Shown here piece by piece: positions 61,126-64,000 of a DNA stretch of 64,000 bases. Source of the stretch: Maridesulfovibrio sp. (GTDB lineage: Bacteria > Desulfobacterota > Desulfovibrionia > Desulfovibrionales > Desulfovibrionaceae); contig NZ_OY762999.1 of assembly GCF_963666665.1 (NCBI RefSeq), forward strand, positions 2,919,501-2,983,500, in the 5' to 3' direction. The notes beneath the pieces were generated by a model. The model had not been told where the DNA came from. It made no database searches and was given only the letters and a program-made list of their open reading frames with translations. The translations under genes and the position numbers were made by a program. Positions within the stretch are counted from its first letter, which is position 1. Each line of letters starts with the position of its first letter.

Positions 61126-61140
61126 TGGCCCGTCTTTTGC
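61126..61140 (+). promoter_or_regulatory. Sigma-54 promoter of the YeiH-family transporter
   Basis: TGGCCC-GTCTT-TTGC: correct spacing, perfect -12 element and one mismatch at -24. It is 71 bases upstream of the start codon. Confidence 0.65.
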
Positions 61141-61210
61141 CTATAGCATGCCTACGGACACACGCAGGTCTAGGCCTGTTTTGCAAAATACTTTTGGAGG
61201 AACGTTAGAA

Positions 61211-62962
61211 ATGGCAGAAAGTGCAGTTAATCAGAATAGCGACGTGGTGGTCGACAAGGCTTCGAGCTCTTGGTCAGACCTCTGGAAAAAAGAAGATTAC
61301 TGGGCCATCTGGCTGGGATTCCTGATCCTGACCGTCGGCGCGATAATCTTCTTCAACAACAAGCCTGCGGATATGGAAGCAAAGTTCGCCAAGCAGAACG
61401 CGATCATGACCGAGGAAGCCGCCCGTGCTCCCTTCAAGACCGTGGCATGGTACGAAGCCCAGACCGCAAAAGAAAAAATCAAGGCCAAAGACGCCTCTAT
61501 AGGTAAGGCCATTGATGGCTTCATGGCTAAACCCCAGAAATGGACAACCAACCCTCTGGACGCTTTTATCCAGACTCAGGAACAGGCTGATGCCAAAAAC
61601 GCTGCAGCCATGCCCAAGTATGAAAAGGCCAAGGGCGCAGCTGCTGCTGCAAAGACAGCCGCGCTTGATGCCCAGCTGAAAGCAGAACAGGCCGGTTTTA
61701 AGGATGCAAGTCTGAACACCGCAGCTTCCTCATCCATTGAATCCTGGCTGAAACTGCGCGCTAAAGAAAGTTCCGCCAAAAAGAAAATCAAGAACAAACC
61801 TTACAACCTGATTCCGTCTCTCTTGGCACTCATGGTCGGTTTCGGACTGTTCTTCGCAATAGGTATGCGTTTCATCGACGGTGACGCCAAGCCCTTCCTC
61901 AAAGGCTTCGCTCTGGTATTCGCTGTTGCCATAGCTTCCTACCTTATGGCCAGTCAGGCAACCATGAAGCAATACGGTATCGGTTACGCTGCATGGGCTA
62001 TTGCCATCGGTCTGGTCATCTCCAACACCATCGGGACACCGACTTGGGCTAAAAAAGCCTTGCAGGTTGAATTTTTCATTAAGACCGGACTGGTTCTGCT
62101 CGGTGCGGAAGTTCTGTTCAACAAGGTCGTCGCCATCGGCATTCCCGGTATCTTCGTAGCATGGGTAGTAACCCCTGTTGTTCTGATCACTACCTTCATC
62201 TTCGGTCAGAAAGTTATCAAGATGCCTTCCAAGACCCTGAATATGGTTATCTCCGCTGACATGTCCGTTTGCGGTACTTCCGCAGCTATTGCAGCGGCGG
62301 CGGCATGTAAGGCCAAGAAAGAGGAACTTACCCTCGCAATCGGCCTTTCCCTTGTCTTTACTTCCATCATGATGATCGTCATGCCCGCCATCATTAAGGG
62401 TACCGGAATGCCCTTTATTCTCGGCGGAGCATGGATGGGCGGTACCATCGACGCCACCGGTGCTGTTGCAGCAGCCGGAGCCTTCCTTTCCGAAAAGGCT
62501 CTTTACGTGGCAGCGACCATCAAAATGATCCAGAACGTACTTATCGGTGTGACCGCATTCGGTATTGCAATCTACTGGGCAACCAAGGTTGAAGCTGTTG
62601 AAGGACAGAAAGTACACGCCATGGAAATCTGGCACCGTTTCCCCAAATTCGTGCTCGGATTCCTGACCGCATCCGTGATCTTCTCCATCGTCTACACCTC
62701 TCTCGGTTCCGACGCCGGATTCACCATGATCGACCAGGGTGTACTGCGCGGCTTCTCCCGCATCTTCCGCGGCTGGTTCTTCTGCCTCTCCTTTGCAGCA
62801 ATCGGACTGGCAACCAACTTCCGTGAACTCAAGCACTACTTCAAAGGCGGAAAGCCGCTCATCCTTTACGTATGCGGCCAGTCCCTCAACCTGTGCCTGA
62901 CCCTGCTCATGGCTTACCTCATGTTCTACGTGGTCTTCCCGGACATTACTTCCAAAATCTAG
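61211..62962 (+). CDS. YeiH-family (putative sulfate/sulfonate exporter) membrane protein with long N-terminal extension
   Basis: 583 residues, against about 340-350 for ordinary YeiH proteins. An extra N-terminal part has one membrane helix (about 32-52) and an Ala/Lys-rich helical region (about 60-195). The YeiH core (about 200-583) has about ten membrane helices with the conserved MVISADMSVCGTSAAIAAA and GAWMGGTIDATGAVAAAG segments. Start: ATG 61211 with GGAGG 10 bases upstream. Transport substrate of the family is uncertain; sulfite, sulfate or a sulfonate product would fit this host. Confidence 0.85.
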   Translation: MAESAVNQNSDVVVDKASSSWSDLWKKEDYWAIWLGFLILTVGAIIFFNNKPADMEAKFAKQNAIMTEEAARAPFKTVAWYEAQTAKEKIKAKDASIGKAIDGFMAKPQKWTTNPLDAFIQTQEQADAKNAAAMPKYEKAKGAAAAAKTAALDAQLKAEQAGFKDASLNTAASSSIESWLKLRAKESSAKKKIKNKPYNLIPSLLALMVGFGLFFAIGMRFIDGDAKPFLKGFALVFAVAIASYLMASQATMKQYGIGYAAWAIAIGLVISNTIGTPTWAKKALQVEFFIKTGLVLLGAEVLFNKVVAIGIPGIFVAWVVTPVVLITTFIFGQKVIKMPSKTLNMVISADMSVCGTSAAIAAAAACKAKKEELTLAIGLSLVFTSIMMIVMPAIIKGTGMPFILGGAWMGGTIDATGAVAAAGAFLSEKALYVAATIKMIQNVLIGVTAFGIAIYWATKVEAVEGQKVHAMEIWHRFPKFVLGFLTASVIFSIVYTSLGSDAGFTMIDQGVLRGFSRIFRGWFFCLSFAAIGLATNFRELKHYFKGGKPLILYVCGQSLNLCLTLLMAYLMFYVVFPDITSKI

Positions 62963-62985
62963 ACAATTGAAATCTCCCCACCAAA

Positions 62986-63012
62986 GGAGGGAGGCGCAAG
63001 TCGCTTCCCTCC
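62986..63012 (+). repeat. Hairpin between the transporter and the next small gene
   Basis: GGAGGGAGGCG and CGCTTCCCTCC pair along 11 positions (one G-T) around CAAGT. No T-run, so it more likely stabilises the 3' end of the transporter message than ends transcription. Confidence 0.5.
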
Positions 63013-63036
63013 GCCCCCTAAAACGAGGAACTTATC

Positions 63037-63291
63037 ATGAAAAATAAAACTCTCAGCCTCAGAATTATTTCTTTCTTCGCCACATGTTCCGTTATCTGGG
63101 CCATGGTCTTTGTGGCAGGTCCCATGCTCATAGACACAACCCCGGCCTTCCGCACATTGGCGGATTTCGTTGTTGAATCAGATATTGAAACAGGTGAATT
63201 CTACTACACCGACGTGGAAATAGTTGGGCATGCAGACCACAATGCGCGCAGCTCTATGGAATACCTGCCCCACGGACCCGGCCCGGAATAG
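63037..63291 (+). CDS. Small membrane protein downstream of the YeiH-family gene
   Basis: 84 residues. One hydrophobic segment (about 10-32) is followed by a polar, acidic, probably periplasmic tail with several His residues (VGHADHNARSS) that could bind a metal. ATG behind CGAGGAA. Same direction as the transporter with a 75-base gap. No family recognised. Confidence 0.65.
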   Translation: MKNKTLSLRIISFFATCSVIWAMVFVAGPMLIDTTPAFRTLADFVVESDIETGEFYYTDVEIVGHADHNARSSMEYLPHGPGPE

Positions 63292-63306
63292 GATCCGGTT
63301 CTATGA

Positions 63307-63651
63307 TCAGGGTTTGAACATGGTATCGATCATCTTCCCCGCACTGATCAGGTAATACCCGGTACGGGGAACAGCTCCGAAAAAATAACCTAGCTGTTCA
63401 AGCTCGCCGGATCCTAATCCCAGAATGGAAAAGTAGACTTTAAAACAAAGTATCAGAAGTAAAAAACAAAGAATGGTCACAGGTAATGATCCGCCCAAGC
63501 GGGCCAGAAAAGTCTTTGCAGAAATTTTCCTTTGAAAAAAGAGAACCAGAGAAGCAGCACATTCAAGAAATCCGTTCCAGCCCCGGACAAACATATCCGC
63601 ACTGATGACCCCAGCCAGAACCGCTGTAAAAAAAAGGATTAAACTGTTCAT
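63307..63651 (-). CDS. Small integral membrane protein
   Basis: 114 residues with three likely membrane helices (about 3-22, 26-40 and 52-75), joined by a basic loop (QRKISAKTFLARLGG). Convergent with the preceding gene (15-base gap). No family recognised. The length and hydrophobic pattern support a real gene. Confidence 0.65.
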   Translation of the reverse strand: MNSLILFFTAVLAGVISADMFVRGWNGFLECAASLVLFFQRKISAKTFLARLGGSLPVTILCFLLLILCFKVYFSILGLGSGELEQLGYFFGAVPRTGYYLISAGKMIDTMFKP

Positions 63652-63791
63652 GGCTCCCCCTGCCCTTAATCAGTCCGCCCCAAAAAACACCCCATTTAAT
63701 AAGATAATAACCATCGCAGTCGATTACGGTCAAGGATTGCGGACTTGACAACGGATACCCCGGTTGTACTGTCCTGAACAGGCGGCAAAAT

Positions 63792-64000
63792 ATGAAACTT
63801 CCCAGACCATACTCCATTCAAAGCAAATTTCTGCTGAGCCTCATCCTGACCTCGCTGGTCATCTGTGGCGCTCTTTTTGCGGGCTTTTCCACTCACATGA
63901 GCCAAGTACTCGAAAACGTTGTACGCGAAAAAGCGAGTATGGTTTTCGGACAGGTGGATTCAGTGCAGAATTACGTGCGCGGCGTGCTCCGTCCGCAGAT
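63792..64000 (+). CDS. Membrane sensor protein, Tll0287/DUF3365-like N-terminus (partial)
   Basis: The first 69 residues are visible and the gene runs off the right edge. An N-terminal membrane helix (about 14-34) is followed by VLENVVREKASMVFGQVDSVQNYVRG, which matches the start of the DUF3365 (Tll0287-like) haem-sensor domain that usually precedes a HAMP domain and a histidine kinase, diguanylate cyclase or chemoreceptor output. The output domain is outside the window. ATG 63792; only a weak GGCGG precedes it. Confidence 0.7.
   Translation, partial: MKLPRPYSIQSKFLLSLILTSLVICGALFAGFSTHMSQVLENVVREKASMVFGQVDSVQNYVRGVLRPQ

Overview
The window looks like chromosome of a marine, anaerobic, sulfate-reducing Desulfovibrio-type bacterium (Maridesulfovibrio/Desulfovibrio sensu lato). 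This is an inference from the gene content: a choline-lyase microcompartment, a respiratory reductive dehalogenase, a group-III-style Mo-nitrogenase operon with nifI1/nifI2 inside it, a complete type VI secretion system, and several sigma-54 (-24/-12) promoters. No rRNA, tRNA, IS element, phage or CRISPR array was seen.

Layout. (1) 1-7150: end of a choline utilisation (cut) microcompartment locus. A leftward operon carries a tandem-BMC shell protein, an aldehyde dehydrogenase whose catalytic Cys position is Pro, and cutC, which runs off the left edge. Facing it are a DMT-type transporter, a small protein and a MerR regulator. The 750-bp divergent region holds three copies of a MerR-style dyad. 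(2) 7388-8640: a CatB-type acetyltransferase and a Fur-family regulator. (3) 8681-14895: a sigma-54 activator divergent from a reductive dehalogenase operon (TPR protein, rdhA, rdhB, rdhC, small protein) that starts at a good -24/-12 promoter. (4) 14932-28110: nitrogen fixation. nifV plus an unknown coupled gene run left; nifH-I1-I2-D-K, a NifB-like gene without radical-SAM cysteines, ferredoxin, GNAT, nifE, nifN and nifB run right. Both arms have their own sigma-54 promoter around a shared array of CTACA elements.

(5) 28115-56111: a T6SS with all 13 core tss genes, almost all leftward. It includes a cargo module next to vgrG (DUF2169-pentapeptide, pentapeptide, DUF3540, PAAR-like DUF4150, an unknown 257-residue protein) and, on the opposite strand, a single protein that resembles TssB at its N-terminus and TssC at its C-terminus. 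(6) 56238-60600: a C39 peptidase coupled to a frameshifted outer-membrane barrel gene, a Sec-exported small protein with a double-glycine-like processing motif, a sigma-54-driven unknown gene and a LuxR-type response regulator. (7) 61126-64000: a YeiH-family transporter with a long N-terminal extension and a sigma-54 promoter, two small membrane proteins, and the start of a membrane sensor protein.

The items most worth a second look are the NifB paralogue in which the three cluster cysteines are Thr/Thr/Ser, the TssB-TssC fusion, the C39/outer-membrane/double-glycine exported peptide set with its single-base frameshift, the sigma-54-controlled dehalogenase operon, the Cys-to-Pro aldehyde dehydrogenase lying exactly on a perfect inverted repeat, and two copies of an intergenic repeat that supply the ribosome-binding site of the following gene.
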